Source: Zavarzinia aquatilis
Lineage (GTDB): Bacteria > Pseudomonadota > Alphaproteobacteria > Zavarziniales > Zavarziniaceae
NCBI RefSeq assembly: GCF_003173035.1
Contig: NZ_QGLE01000015.1
Location: 1 to 64,000 of the forward strand
Reading direction: 5' to 3'
Length of the DNA: 64,000 bases
The notes beneath the pieces are model-generated. The model was not told the DNA's origin and did no database searches. It worked only from the letters and a program-made list of their open reading frames with translations. Each line of letters opens with the position of its first letter. Position 1 is the first letter of the stretch. Made by a program: the position numbers and the translations under genes. Positions 7,795 to 18,869 of this stretch are shown here, one piece after another.

Positions 7795-9459
7795 ATGAAC
7801 GAACTGCTGATGCGATTGAAGGGTCTGGGGCTGCGGCGCCTGCTGATGCTGGGCGCGGTGACCGCCGTCGTGGCCGCCTTCCTCGTCTTCGCCGCCAACC
7901 GCATGATGGCGCCGACCTATGCCCTGCTCTACAGCGACCTCGATCTCGGCGACTCGTCGCGCATCGTCCAGAAGCTGGACGAGCTGAAGGTTCCCTACCA
8001 GCTGTCCGCCGATGGCACGCGAATCCTGGTGCCCGAGGATCAGGTCGCCCGCCTGCGCATGACCATGGCCGAAAGCGGCGTGCCCGCCGGCGGCTCCATG
8101 GGCTATGAAATCTTCGACCGCACCGAGGCCATCGGCACGACGAGCTTCGTCCAGAACATCAATCACCTGCGCGCCCTCGAAGGCGAGATCGCCCGCTCCA
8201 TCTCGGCCATCGACCGCATCGCCAGCGCCCGCGTCCATCTCGTGCTGCCCCAGCGCCAGCTCTTCGCCCGCGAGACCGAGGCGCCCTCCGCCTCCATCGT
8301 GCTGAAGCTGAAGGGTGGCAGTCTCGATCCCGCGCAGGTCCGCGCCATCCGCCAGCTGACCGCCGCCGCCGTGCCCGGCCTGAAGGCCGACCGCGTCTCC
8401 ATCGTCGACGATCGCGGCAATCTGCTCGCCTCGGGCGACGGCGCCGTGGCCGACGGCGGCCCGTCGGAAGCCGTCGCCGGCAAGACCCGCGACTACGAAG
8501 CCCAGGTGCGCCGCGCCCTCGAACAGCTGGTCGGCTCGTCCGTCGGCTTCGACAAGGTGCGCGCCGAGGTTTCGGCCGAACTCGACTTCGACCGGGTGAC
8601 GACCCAGACCCAGACCTTCAACCCGGACGGTCAGGTCGTGCGCTCCACCCAGACCGTCAACGACCGCTCGCGCAACCAGGAAAGCGGCTCCCAGGCGGTC
8701 ACGGTGCAGAGCAACCTGCCCGGCGGCCAGGGCCAGAACGGCGGCGCCCAGAACACCTCCGACCGTTCGGAAGAAACGATCAACTACGAAATCTCCCGCA
8801 CCGACCAGACCGTGGTGCAGGAGGGCGGCCGGGTGAAGCGCCTGTCCGTCGCCATCCTCGTCGACGGCACCTATCAGACCGCCGCCGACGGCACGCGGAC
8901 CTATCAACCGCGCAGCCAGCAGGACCTCGACCAGCTCGAGACCCTGGTGAAATCGGCCATCGGCTTCGACGCGAAGCGCGGCGACCAGGTGCGCGTCGTC
9001 AACCTGCCCTTCGCCGACCAGTCGCTGCCCGAGACGGGCGCGGCGGCCGACGCCGGCTTCCTCGGCCTCTCCAAGGCCGATTATTTCAAGATCGGCGAGA
9101 TTGGCGTGCTTGGCCTTGTCGCCCTGCTGCTCACGCTCTTCGTCATCCGGCCGCTGGTCACCCGCCTGCTGGTGCCGGCCGGCGGCACCGGCCACGCCCT
9201 GGCGGGGGCCATGGCCGGCGCCATGGCGGGCGGCGCGGCGCAGCTGGCGGGCCCGGGTGCCGCCGCCCTGCCCGGCCCCGACGGCCGCCCCATGCTGGCC
9301 AGCCCCGATCTGCCGTCCGAATTCGAGCAGATGGTCGACATCGCCAATATCGAGGGCCGGGTGAAGGCATCGAGCCTGAAGAAGGTCGGCGAGATCGTCG
9401 AGCGCCACCCTGAAGAGGCCCTGGCGATCATGCGCAACTGGATGTACCGGGAGTCGTAA
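7795..9459 (+). CDS. fliF: Flagellar MS-ring protein FliF
   Basis: Forms the inner-membrane MS ring on which the basal body is built. 554 residues. A transmembrane helix lies near residues 19-36, followed by the YscJ/FliF ring-building domain ([35 protein letters not shown]). A Gln/Asn-rich linker and a second ring domain follow, then a second transmembrane helix near residues 435-455. The C-terminal FliG-binding tail starts [18 protein letters not shown]. Length matches the family. It is the first gene of a tightly packed operon, with fliG one base after its stop, and is preceded by a CtrA-like box. Confidence 0.97.
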   Translation: MNELLMRLKGLGLRRLLMLGAVTAVVAAFLVFAANRMMAPTYALLYSDLDLGDSSRIVQKLDELKVPYQLSADGTRILVPEDQVARLRMTMAESGVPAGGSMGYEIFDRTEAIGTTSFVQNINHLRALEGEIARSISAIDRIASARVHLVLPQRQLFARETEAPSASIVLKLKGGSLDPAQVRAIRQLTAAAVPGLKADRVSIVDDRGNLLASGDGAVADGGPSEAVAGKTRDYEAQVRRALEQLVGSSVGFDKVRAEVSAELDFDRVTTQTQTFNPDGQVVRSTQTVNDRSRNQESGSQAVTVQSNLPGGQGQNGGAQNTSDRSEETINYEISRTDQTVVQEGGRVKRLSVAILVDGTYQTAADGTRTYQPRSQQDLDQLETLVKSAIGFDAKRGDQVRVVNLPFADQSLPETGAAADAGFLGLSKADYFKIGEIGVLGLVALLLTLFVIRPLVTRLLVPAGGTGHALAGAMAGAMAGGAAQLAGPGAAALPGPDGRPMLASPDLPSEFEQMVDIANIEGRVKASSLKKVGEIVERHPEEALAIMRNWMYRES

Positions 9460-9460
9460 G

Positions 9461-10480
9461 ATGGCCGCGGCGAAAGACGAAAACCGCAATCTGTCCGGCC
9501 CCGAGAAGGCCGCGGTCCTGATGCTCGCCCTCGGCGAGGAGCATGGCGCGCCGCTGTGGCGCCTGATGGACGACGAGGAGATCAAGGAAATCTCGGCGGC
9601 CATGGCCACCCTCGGCCGGGTGAACGCCAATATGGTCGAGCGCGTCTTCGTCGAGTTCGCCTCGCACATGACGACCTCGGGCAACCTGATCGGTTCCTTC
9701 GAATCGACCGAGCGCCTGTTGTCGAAGTCGCTGCCCAACGACCGCGTCTCCCAGATCATGGAAGAAATCCGCGGCCCCGCCGGCCGTACCATGTGGGACA
9801 AGCTGGGCAATGTGAACGAACAGGTTCTCGCCGCCTATCTGAAGAACGAATATCCGCAGACGGTCGCCGTCGTCCTGTCCAAGATCAAGCCGGAGCACGC
9901 CGCCCGCGTGCTGGCCAACCTGCCCGAGGATTTCGCCCTCGAGGTCGTCAACCGCATGTTGCGGATGGAATCGGTGCAGAAGGAAGTGCTCGACAAGGTC
10001 GAGCAGACCCTGCGCACCGAATTCATGTCCAACCTCGCGCGCACCGCGCGGCGCGACGCCCACGAACTGATCGCCGAGATCTTCAACAATCTCGACCGCT
10101 CGACCGAGGCGAAGTTCATCACCGCCCTCGAGGAACGCAACCGCGAGAGCGCCGACCGCATCAAGGCCCTGATGTTCACCTTCGAGGATCTGCAGAAGCT
10201 GGACCCGAACGGCGTCCAGGTGCTGATGCGGGCGATCGAGAAGAGCCGCCTCGCCCTCGCCCTCAAGGGCGCGTCCGACACGCTGCGCGACATGTTCTTC
10301 TCCAACATGTCCGAGCGCGCGGCCAAGCTCTTGCGCGAGGAAATGGAGCAGATGGGCCCCGTTCGCCTGCGCGACGTGGACGAGGCGCAGATGCTGATGG
10401 TGCAATCCGCCAAGGACCTCGCCGCCCAGGGCCAGATCGTTCTCGCCGACGCCAAGGGCGACGACGAGCTGGTCTATTGA
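9461..10480 (+). CDS. fliG: Flagellar motor switch protein FliG
   Basis: Rotor protein of the C-ring that interacts with FliF, FliM and the MotA stator. 339 residues in three helical domains. The start [18 protein letters not shown] is typical of FliG-N. The middle has [19 protein letters not shown]. The C-terminal torque domain contains the charged helix region around [31 protein letters not shown]-type sequence, with Arg, Glu and Asp residues that face the stator in known FliG. It starts one base after the fliF stop, so translation is coupled. Confidence 0.97.
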   Translation: MAAAKDENRNLSGPEKAAVLMLALGEEHGAPLWRLMDDEEIKEISAAMATLGRVNANMVERVFVEFASHMTTSGNLIGSFESTERLLSKSLPNDRVSQIMEEIRGPAGRTMWDKLGNVNEQVLAAYLKNEYPQTVAVVLSKIKPEHAARVLANLPEDFALEVVNRMLRMESVQKEVLDKVEQTLRTEFMSNLARTARRDAHELIAEIFNNLDRSTEAKFITALEERNRESADRIKALMFTFEDLQKLDPNGVQVLMRAIEKSRLALALKGASDTLRDMFFSNMSERAAKLLREEMEQMGPVRLRDVDEAQMLMVQSAKDLAAQGQIVLADAKGDDELVY

Positions 10481-10494
10481 CGGGAGCGCGCGGC

Positions 10495-11130
10495 ATGAAC
10501 GGCGGACCGGTGAAATTCACCTTCGATACCGACTTCCAGATCGCGGCGCCGCGCCCGAAGCCGGTGGCGCCCCCGCCGCCCAGCTTCTCGGCCGACGACT
10601 TGTCCGCCGCCCGCGCCGCCGCCTTCGCCGAAGGTGTCGCCGCCGGCCGGCGCGAGGCCGAGGCGGAAATCGCCGCCGCCCTGTCCCATGCCGTCGCCCA
10701 GGCGGGCGAATCCCTCGACGCCATCGCCGGCCACATCGCCGCGGGCGAGGCGGCGCAGAAGGCGGATGCCGCCGCTCTTTCCCTCGCCATCGCACGCCGC
10801 CTGTGCCCCGCCCTGACCGCGGCGCTGCCGCTCGCCGACATGGAAGCCATGGTCGGCGACTGCATGGCCGAGCTGAAGGACGAGCCCCGCGTGATCGTCC
10901 ATGTCGCGGCCGCCATGGTCGACGCGGCCCGCGAGCGTTTCGAGGCGATCGCCGCCGCCCATGCCTTCCCCGGCAAGATGATCACCCTGCCGAGCGACGA
11001 ACTCGCCCCCGGCGACGTCCGCATCGAATGGGCCCATGGCGGTATCGCCCGCGATACCGGGGCCCTCGCCGCCGCCGTCGAATCCGCCGTCACCCACTAT
11101 ATTGCCGCGCAGCGCCGCCAGACCGCCTGA
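10495..11130 (+). CDS. fliH: Flagellar assembly protein FliH-like
   Basis: FliH regulates the FliI export ATPase and ties it to the C-ring. 211 residues from ATG 10495, 14 bases after fliG. The N-terminus KFTFDTDFQ is followed by a Pro-rich linker and a long Ala/Glu-rich helix with AAAFAEGVAAGRREAEAEIA, the GxxxG/AxxxG-type pattern of FliH. The C-terminal part (PRVIVHVAAAMVDAARERFE and PGDVRIEWAHGGI) matches the FliH/YscL domain. The frame extends upstream as a shadow of fliG. Sequence conservation in this family is low, so the call also rests on position between fliG and fliN. Confidence 0.88.
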   Translation: MNGGPVKFTFDTDFQIAAPRPKPVAPPPPSFSADDLSAARAAAFAEGVAAGRREAEAEIAAALSHAVAQAGESLDAIAGHIAAGEAAQKADAAALSLAIARRLCPALTAALPLADMEAMVGDCMAELKDEPRVIVHVAAAMVDAARERFEAIAAAHAFPGKMITLPSDELAPGDVRIEWAHGGIARDTGALAAAVESAVTHYIAAQRRQTA

Positions 11131-11145
11131 CCGGAGAAAGCCCCC

Positions 11146-11475
11146 ATGCCCGCAGACCGTGACATGACCCTGGAAGAGCTGCAGAACGGCCAGGCCCTGG
11201 CGACCGACGAGGACGGCCAGATCCGCACGGCCCAGGATCTCGAGGCGGTGTTCGACATTCCCGTCGCCGTTTCCGCCGTGCTCGGCAAGTCCAAGCTGCA
11301 GGTCAGCCAGTTGCTGCGCATCGGCAAGGGCGCGGTGATCGAACTGGACCGCAAGGTTGGCGAGGCCATCGACATCTATGTGAACAATCGCCTCGTCGCT
11401 CGTGGCGAAGTGGTGGTGGTCGAGGATCGCCTCGGCATCACCATGACCGAAATCATCAAGGGCGACCGGCGCTGA
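11146..11475 (+). CDS. fliN: Flagellar motor switch protein FliN
   Basis: Lower C-ring component that helps set rotation direction and docks FliH. 109 residues. The SpoA domain fills the second half: VFDIPVAVSAVLGKSKL, VSQLLRIGKGAVIELDR, DIYVNNRLVARGEVVVVEDR, LGITMTEII, matching FliN throughout. The first 30 residues are an acidic extension. ATG at 11146 follows GGAGAAAG. It lies 15 bases after fliH in the fliF operon. fliM is not in the window. Confidence 0.96.
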   Translation: MPADRDMTLEELQNGQALATDEDGQIRTAQDLEAVFDIPVAVSAVLGKSKLQVSQLLRIGKGAVIELDRKVGEAIDIYVNNRLVARGEVVVVEDRLGITMTEIIKGDRR

Positions 11476-11489
11476 AAGGGTATTGAACC

Positions 11490-12869
<1,380 letters not shown>

Positions 12870-12883
12870 GGCGGACGCGGACG

Positions 12884-14992
12884 ATGGCGGACACCGGGGG
12901 CAATTCGGGCTTCGACGCGGGCGCCCTGCTCGGGCGGCTGCAGACGGCGCTGCGTGGCGGCGACGTCCTGCTGGCGATCGGCGTCATCGTCATCCTGACC
13001 GTGCTGATCTTCCCGATGCCGGGCTGGCTGCTCGACATCTCGCTGGCGCTGTCCGTGACCCTCAGCGTGCTCATCCTGATGACCTCGCTGTTCATCGAGA
13101 AGCCGCTCGACTTCAGCGCCTTTCCGACCGTCCTCCTCATCGCCACCATGCTGCGGCTGGCGCTGAACCTGGCGTCGACCCGGCTCATCCTCGAATTCGG
13201 CCATGAGGGCACCCATGCCGCGGGCGATGTCATCGCCGCCTTCGGCGGGCTCATCATGGGCGGTAATTTCCTGATCGGCGTGATCGTCTTCGCGATCCTC
13301 GTCATCGTGAATTTCGTCGTCATCACCAAGGGCTCGGGCCGCATCGCCGAGGTCGCGGCGCGTTTCACCCTCGACGCCATGCCCGGCAAGCAGATGGCGG
13401 TCGACGCCGACCTGTCGTCCGGCCTCATCGACGAGAACGAGGCGCGCAAGCGGCGCACCGAACTCGAACAGGAATCGACCTTCTTCGGCGCCATGGACGG
13501 CGCCGCCAAATTCGTGCGCGGCGATGCCGTCGCCGGCCTGCTGATCACCGCGATCAACCTGATCGGCGGTATCGTCATCGGCACGATGCAGGAAGGCATG
13601 TCGGCGGGCGACGCCATGCGCACCTATTCGACCCTGACCGTCGGCGACGGTCTCGTCTCGCAGTTCCCCGCCCTCATCGTCTCGACCGCCGCCGGCCTGA
13701 TGGTGACCAAGGGCGGCACGCGCGGCACCGCCGACAAGGCGCTGTTCGGCCAGCTCGGCGGCTCGGCGCGGGCCATGGGCATGGCGGCCGCGCTCGCCTT
13801 CGTGCTCGCCCTGCTGCCCGGGATGCCGGCGCTGCCCTTCCTGATCCTCGCCGCCGGCGCCGGCTATGCCGCCTACCGGATCGAGCGCAAGCAGACGCAG
13901 GACGCCGAGACCAGCGCCGCCGTCGCCGTCGCCGAACAGAAGCGCGCCGTGCCGGCGGAAGAGCCGATCTCCTCCGCCCTCGCCATCGACAGCGTCCGCC
14001 TCGAACTCGGCTATGGCCTCATTCCGCTGATCAACGACGCGCCCGGCACCCGCATCACCGACCAGATCAAGGCCCTGCGCCGCCAGATCGCGGCCGAGAT
14101 GGGCTTCGTCATGCCGGCCGTCCGCATCCTCGACAATGTCCAGCTGGCCTCGAACACCTATGTCCTCCGGCTGAAGGAGATGGAGGCCGGGCGCGGCGAC
14201 ATCCGTCCGCACATGCTGCTGGTCATGGACCCGCGCGGCGAGCCGGTCAGCCTGCCGGGCGAGCCGACGGTCGAGCCGACCTTCGGCCTGACCGCCGCCT
14301 GGATCGACACGTCCCTGCGCGAGGAAGCGCAGTTCCGCGGCCTGACCGTGGTCGACCCCGCGACCGTGATCACCACCCATCTGACCGAGGTGATCAAGGA
14401 CAACATGGCCGAGCTTCTGTCCTATGCCGAGACGCAGAAGCTGCTCGACGAATTGCCCAAGCCGCAGCAGAAACTGGTCTCCGACCTGATCCCCGGGCGC
14501 TTCACCGTCGCGGGCGTGCAGCGCGTGCTGCAGCAGCTCCTGTCCGAGCGCATCTCGGTCCGCGACCTGCCGACCATTCTCGAGGGTGTCGGTGAAGCCG
14601 TGGGTTACAGCCAGAACGTCATGACCATCACCGAGCATGTGCGCAGCCGCCTCGCCCGCCAGATTTCCTTCGCCAACACGGGCCCGGGCGGTTACATCCC
14701 GCTGCTGCCCCTGTCGGCGGACTGGGAACAGGCCTTCGCCGAGGCGCTGGTCGGCCCGGGCGAGGAAAAGCAGCTGACCCTCGCCCCCAGCCGCCTGCAG
14801 CAGTTCATCCAGTCGGTGAAATCCTCGCTCGACCGGCTGGGCGCCGACGGCGAATTGCCGGTGTTGTTGACCAGCCCCGGCATCCGGCCCTATGTCCGCT
14901 CGATCGTCGAGCGGTTCCGGCCGCAGACCGTCGTCATGTCGCAGAACGAAATCCACCCGCGGGCGCGCGTGCGCACCCTCGGCCAGATCTAG
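12884..14992 (+). CDS. flhA: Flagellar export apparatus protein FlhA
   Basis: Large inner-membrane gate protein of flagellar type III secretion. 702 residues from ATG 12884. Eight transmembrane helices fill about residues 25-330, with the conserved cytoplasmic FHIPEP-type loop (GKQMAVDADLSSGLIDENEA, FFGAMDGAAKFVRGDA). The cytoplasmic domain (370-702) binds chaperones and substrates (LELGYGLIPLINDAPG, RRQIAAEMGFVMPAVRI, PDLIPGRF-type region). A longer frame to 12734 exists but overlaps flbD. The ATG is 14 bases after the flbD stop. Length and motifs are normal. Confidence 0.97.
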   Translation: MADTGGNSGFDAGALLGRLQTALRGGDVLLAIGVIVILTVLIFPMPGWLLDISLALSVTLSVLILMTSLFIEKPLDFSAFPTVLLIATMLRLALNLASTRLILEFGHEGTHAAGDVIAAFGGLIMGGNFLIGVIVFAILVIVNFVVITKGSGRIAEVAARFTLDAMPGKQMAVDADLSSGLIDENEARKRRTELEQESTFFGAMDGAAKFVRGDAVAGLLITAINLIGGIVIGTMQEGMSAGDAMRTYSTLTVGDGLVSQFPALIVSTAAGLMVTKGGTRGTADKALFGQLGGSARAMGMAAALAFVLALLPGMPALPFLILAAGAGYAAYRIERKQTQDAETSAAVAVAEQKRAVPAEEPISSALAIDSVRLELGYGLIPLINDAPGTRITDQIKALRRQIAAEMGFVMPAVRILDNVQLASNTYVLRLKEMEAGRGDIRPHMLLVMDPRGEPVSLPGEPTVEPTFGLTAAWIDTSLREEAQFRGLTVVDPATVITTHLTEVIKDNMAELLSYAETQKLLDELPKPQQKLVSDLIPGRFTVAGVQRVLQQLLSERISVRDLPTILEGVGEAVGYSQNVMTITEHVRSRLARQISFANTGPGGYIPLLPLSADWEQAFAEALVGPGEEKQLTLAPSRLQQFIQSVKSSLDRLGADGELPVLLTSPGIRPYVRSIVERFRPQTVVMSQNEIHPRARVRTLGQI

Positions 14993-15006
14993 GGAGGGGC
15001 TAGGAC

Positions 15007-16104
15007 ATGCGCCTTCGCACCTTCCACGCCGCCAACATGGCCGACGCCATGGCCGAGATCCGCAAGGCCCTCGGCCCCGATGCCATCATCGTCTCGACCC
15101 GGCGCGCCGCGCGCGGCATGGTCGAGGTCGTCGCCGCGGTCGAGGCCGCGACGCCGCCGCCGCCCGTGCCCGACCCGCGTGCCGCCATCGACCGTCGCCC
15201 CGACCCGTTCTCGCTGCACCGGGCCGAGGACGATCCGGTCGAGGCCCTGCTGGCCGGCCGCCTCGCCCAGATCAACACCCCCGCCGACGCGCCCGAGGAA
15301 ACCCGGCACCGCAACGCCTTCGCCCGCCAGATCACCCGCGCGCTCGAATATCACCGCACGCCGCGCCGGCAGGTGGAGCGCCTGGTCCGCCTCGCCGGGG
15401 CGTTCGAGGGCGGCTCGCCGTCCGATGCCCTCGCCCATGCCCTGTCGACCCTGCTGCGCTTCGCCCCGCTGTCCGATCAGCCGCAACGCTCGATCATGCT
15501 GGTCGGGCCGCCGGGCGCGGGCAAGACAGTGGTCACGGCCAAGATCGCCGCCCGCGCCGCCGCCAACGGCACGCCGCTCCGCGTCGTCTCGACCGACACC
15601 CTGAAAGCAGGGGCGACGGCGCAGCTCGAAGCCTATCTGCGGGCGCTGAACCAGCCGCTCGGCCTCGCCGCCAATCCGGCGGAACTCGCCAAGACCGAAC
15701 ATGGCGGCAGCCGGGCGCGCCGCGCCGTCATCGACACCGCGGGCGCCAATCCCTTCGACGAAGGCGAGATGACCCAGATCACCCGTCTGATCGCCGCCGC
15801 CGACGTCGAGCCCGTGCTGGTGCTGGCCGCCGGCACCGATGCCCATGACGCCATGGATACCGCCCGGGCCTTCGCCCGTCTCGGCGTCCGGCGCATGATC
15901 GTGACACGGCTCGACGCCACGCGCCGCTTCGGCAGCCTGATCGCCGCGGCCGATGCCGGTGGCCTCGCCATCGCCGAGATCGGCGCCAGCCCCTTCGTCG
16001 GTCAGGGCCTGCGCCCGATCGACGCGACCGAACTCGCCCGACTTGTCATGCACGATTACGACCACATCGAAGCCGACCAGCTTCACGACGAGGCCGCCCA
16101 ATGA
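15007..16104 (+). CDS. flhF: Flagellar SRP-like GTPase FlhF
   Basis: Sets site and number of polar flagella. 365 residues: an N-terminal basic region (MRLRTFHAANMADAMAEI) and a Pro-rich linker, then an N-domain helix bundle and the SRP-type GTPase G domain from about residue 160. The P-loop is GPPGAGKT; DTLKAGATAQLEAY, VIDTAG and TRLDATRRFG mark G2-G4, and GASPFVGQGL is the C-terminal motif. The final Asp-Tyr stretch and the ATGA overlap (16101-16104) couple it to flhG. The gene order flhA-flhF-flhG is widespread in polarly flagellated bacteria. Confidence 0.95.
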   Translation: MRLRTFHAANMADAMAEIRKALGPDAIIVSTRRAARGMVEVVAAVEAATPPPPVPDPRAAIDRRPDPFSLHRAEDDPVEALLAGRLAQINTPADAPEETRHRNAFARQITRALEYHRTPRRQVERLVRLAGAFEGGSPSDALAHALSTLLRFAPLSDQPQRSIMLVGPPGAGKTVVTAKIAARAAANGTPLRVVSTDTLKAGATAQLEAYLRALNQPLGLAANPAELAKTEHGGSRARRAVIDTAGANPFDEGEMTQITRLIAAADVEPVLVLAAGTDAHDAMDTARAFARLGVRRMIVTRLDATRRFGSLIAAADAGGLAIAEIGASPFVGQGLRPIDATELARLVMHDYDHIEADQLHDEAAQ

Positions 16105-16916
16105 GCACCGAAGCCCCCGTGGCCCAGAACCCGACCTTCGCCCCCGGCAGCCCCGCCCGGCGCGCCGACAACCGGCGCATCGTCGCCGTCGCCTCGGGCA
16201 AGGGCGGCGTCGGCAAGACCTGGCTGTCCATCACCCTGTCCCACGCCCTCGCCCGGGCAGGGCGCCGGGTGCTGCTGTTCGACGGTGACCTTGGCCTTGC
16301 CAATATCGACATCCAGCTGGGCCTGATGCCGGAACACGATCTGGGCGGCGTGATCGCCACCGGGGCCGACCTCGGCGCCGCGGTCACGCCGGTGCCGGCG
16401 ACCGGCTTCGACGTCGTCGCCGGCAAGTCGGGCTCGGGCGCGCTGTCGTCCCTGACCCGGCAGGAGGTCGCCGCGCTGCGCCAGGGCGTGATCGACCTCA
16501 GCCCGCGCTACGACAATGTGATCATCGACATCGGCGCCGGCATCGACACGACCCAGCTCATCCTGGCCTCGACCGGAGGCACCGTCCTCGTCGTCGCGAC
16601 CGACGAGCCGACCTCGCTCACCGATGCCTATGCCTTCATCAAGGTCGCCGGCAAGCTGATGCCCCGGCCCGACCTTCGCGTCGTCATCAACATGGCGACC
16701 TCCCGCGCCGAGGGCGAACGCACCTATGCGACGCTGAAGCGGGCCTGCGAGAGTTTCCTGAAATTCACCCCGCCGCTGGCCGGCATCATCCGCCGCGACA
16801 ACAAGGTGAAGGACGCGATCCGTTACCAGACGCCCTTCCTCACCCGCCACCCCCATGCCGAGGCGGCGGGCGATGTCGAGGCGCTGGCGGCCGAATTGCT
16901 GAAACCGCCGACATGA
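16101..16916 (+). CDS. flhG: MinD-like ATPase FlhG (YlxH/FleN)
   Basis: ParA/MinD-family ATPase that works with FlhF to limit flagellar number. 271 residues. The deviant Walker A is ASGKGGVGKTWLS, followed by GDLGLANIDIQLG (switch I region) and NVIIDIGAGIDTTQ (Walker B). DEPTSLTDAYAFIK is the usual MinD-type segment. It overlaps flhF by 4 bp and the next gene by 4 bp (ATGA at each end), so all three are coupled. The amphipathic C-terminus ends ALAAELLKPPT. Confidence 0.95.
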   Translation: MSTEAPVAQNPTFAPGSPARRADNRRIVAVASGKGGVGKTWLSITLSHALARAGRRVLLFDGDLGLANIDIQLGLMPEHDLGGVIATGADLGAAVTPVPATGFDVVAGKSGSGALSSLTRQEVAALRQGVIDLSPRYDNVIIDIGAGIDTTQLILASTGGTVLVVATDEPTSLTDAYAFIKVAGKLMPRPDLRVVINMATSRAEGERTYATLKRACESFLKFTPPLAGIIRRDNKVKDAIRYQTPFLTRHPHAEAAGDVEALAAELLKPPT

Positions 16917-18424
16917 CCGGGCCGATCACAGGCCCGGCCGCCCCCTACGCCGTCGGCCTCGGCATCGGCACCGGCGATGAACGCGCGGCCGCCGAAGCCC
17001 GCGCGCGCGGCGGGGGCGAGACCGCCGGCCGCCAGACGCCGGGCGACGGCGCCGCCACCGGGCAGAATGCCGCGCCGGGCGAAACCGCCGCCCCGGCCTT
17101 GCGCATCGCCGCCGAATTGCTGCGCCTCGCCCGGGGCAGCCTGCTGCAGGCCATCGTCGGCGGCCCGGACGAACAGGGCCGCCCCACGCTGGTGACCAGC
17201 GCCGGCCTCTTTACCCCCGAAACCCCGCTGCGCCTGCCGCCACCCGGCACCCCGGTGACCCTGGAGGTCGGCGAGTCCGCCGAACTTCTGTCGGCGATCC
17301 TGCGCGCACCCGCCCGGGGCCAGCCGGATCAGAAGGTCGAGCTGCGGTTCCTCGGCGGGCCAGCTCCCGCGCCGGAAGACGGCACCAGCCGTCCGCTCTA
17401 TCAGGCGCTGCAGACCGCGGCCGACGGCAGCCGCCAGGCCATGCTGGCGCTGCGCCTCGGTGTCGCCAGCAATCCGGCGGCGCTGGTCCTGGCGGCGACG
17501 GTGACCGGCCGGCGGCAAATGCCGGACGGCTCGGTCAGCCTGACCCTCAGCGCGGCCGACGGCAGCACGGTCACCATCGACGATGCGCCGCCCGGTCTTG
17601 GCACCGGGGCCCGGCTGATGCTGGAAATCGCTGGCCGCCGGCCCCTGGCCCCGGGGGCGGAGGAACGCCCGCAGGCGACGCCTTTGCCCAGTCTCGCCTC
17701 GGCCCCCGCCGCGATCCGCCAGTTCGCCGCCGGCCGCACGGCCATCGCCGGTATCGCCCCGCTGATGGGCGGGGAGGACGGCACGGCCGCCGCCCTCGGC
17801 CGGCTGCTGCCCGGACTGATGCAGGGCGGCGACCAGACGCTGGCGACCCTGCTGCTGTCGGCCGCGCTGCGTTTTCGCGATCTCAAGCGTCTCGTCGGCG
17901 AGGAAGAGGTCGGCCGGATCGAGAGCCGGGACGGCCCCGGCCCCCTGCTGCGCGCCGGGGCGGAATTCGGCGAACTGGCGCGGGCGGCGGCGGAGCCGGC
18001 GGCGAATGGCTGGCGCAGCGTGCCCCTGCCCTTCTTCGACGGCAGGGACATCATTCCCCTGGTGGTCTTCGTCCAGCGCCATGCCCCGCCGCCGGAAACG
18101 GTCGAGGAAGACACGCAGCAGACGGACCGCAAGACAAGGGGCGGCGCCACCCGCTTCATCGTCGAGCTGAGCCCGAGCGAACTCGGCCCCCTGCAGATCG
18201 ACGGCTTCGCCCAGGGCGGCCGGGTCGATACCGTGCTGCGCAGCCGGCGGCCGATGCCGGCGGACCTGCGGGAAGGCTTGACCGCGCGCTATGGCGCCGT
18301 GCTCGCGGCGTCGGGCCTGGCCGGCACGATCGGCTTTCAGGTGCAGGAAGGCCCCCTGGGCACGCCGCACCTCGGCAGCCCCGCCGGCCCGGCGCGGCGC
18401 GGCGGCATCTCGATCACCGCCTGA
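16913..18424 (+). CDS. FliK-like protein of unknown role at the end of the flagellar operon
   Basis: 503-residue protein, 4-bp overlapped with flhG. It is low-complexity and Ala/Gly/Pro-rich to about residue 60, followed by a beta-rich region (VTLEVGESAELLSAIL, and repeats of the kind PDGSVSLTLSAADGSTV). A C-terminal domain resembles the FliK Flg_hook fold: PLPFFDGRDIIPLVVFVQR, then TRFIVELSPSELGPLQIDGF and RPMPADLREGLTARYG. A clear FliK is already present at 5387, so this is a second, divergent member. Such genes after flhG are known to me only as hypothetical proteins. Hook-length or export control is a reasonable guess from position and fold; nothing in the sequence proves it. Confidence 0.8.
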   Translation: MTGPITGPAAPYAVGLGIGTGDERAAAEARARGGGETAGRQTPGDGAATGQNAAPGETAAPALRIAAELLRLARGSLLQAIVGGPDEQGRPTLVTSAGLFTPETPLRLPPPGTPVTLEVGESAELLSAILRAPARGQPDQKVELRFLGGPAPAPEDGTSRPLYQALQTAADGSRQAMLALRLGVASNPAALVLAATVTGRRQMPDGSVSLTLSAADGSTVTIDDAPPGLGTGARLMLEIAGRRPLAPGAEERPQATPLPSLASAPAAIRQFAAGRTAIAGIAPLMGGEDGTAAALGRLLPGLMQGGDQTLATLLLSAALRFRDLKRLVGEEEVGRIESRDGPGPLLRAGAEFGELARAAAEPAANGWRSVPLPFFDGRDIIPLVVFVQRHAPPPETVEEDTQQTDRKTRGGATRFIVELSPSELGPLQIDGFAQGGRVDTVLRSRRPMPADLREGLTARYGAVLAASGLAGTIGFQVQEGPLGTPHLGSPAGPARRGGISITA

Positions 18425-18439
18425 ACGGCGATCCCGGGT

Positions 18440-18865
18440 TCAGGGCCGGCGGCGCCGGTGCTGGACGATGGCGACTTCGTCGAGATCGGCCTGTTCGGCC
18501 TGCGCTTCCGCCGCCTTGCGCTGGCGCTGCTTCATCTCGACGGCGATTTCGTAACGCTTGACGTCCTGGAAGGCGCTGGCGACCGCATTGGCCGCCGCCT
18601 CGATCTTGGGCGCCAGTTCGTCGATGGTCTGCTGCATGGTCGCGCGGCGCTGGCGCGCGCCGGCGAGATAGGCGGTAAACTGGCGCAGGGCCTCGGCCGA
18701 GCCGGTCGTCGTCAGCCGCTCGCGCTCGATCTCGGCGTCGAGCATCAGGATCTTGTGATCGAATTCGGCACGCAGCTGTTCGAGCTCGGCCAGCATCCGC
18801 CGTTTCTCGTCGAGTACCCGCTGGTGCAGGCGGATCAGCGTGGGAAGCCCCCGCTTGCTGGCCAT
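18440..18865 (-). CDS. fliJ: Flagellar export protein FliJ
   Basis: Coiled-coil stalk that links the FliI hexamer to FlhA and escorts export chaperones. 141 residues, nearly all helical and charged: LIRLHQRVLDEKRRMLAELE and QLRAEFDHKILMLDAEIERE, then a Lys/Gln-rich C-terminal helix and a basic tail of HRRRRP. The size and heptad pattern are typical. It starts 4 bases after the fliI stop and is convergent with the operon ending at 18424 (15 bp between stops). Confidence 0.92.
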   Translation of the reverse strand: MASKRGLPTLIRLHQRVLDEKRRMLAELEQLRAEFDHKILMLDAEIERERLTTTGSAEALRQFTAYLAGARQRRATMQQTIDELAPKIEAAANAVASAFQDVKRYEIAVEMKQRQRKAAEAQAEQADLDEVAIVQHRRRRP

Positions 18866-18869
18866 GGCC

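Noticed and set aside
7765-9810. 681-residue minus frame opposite fliF
   Set aside because: His/Gly/Asp-rich composition typical of complement of GC-rich coding DNA; fliF is certain.
16913-18424. Naming this gene fliK
   Set aside because: A standard FliK is at 5387 and similarity here is limited to the C-terminal fold.
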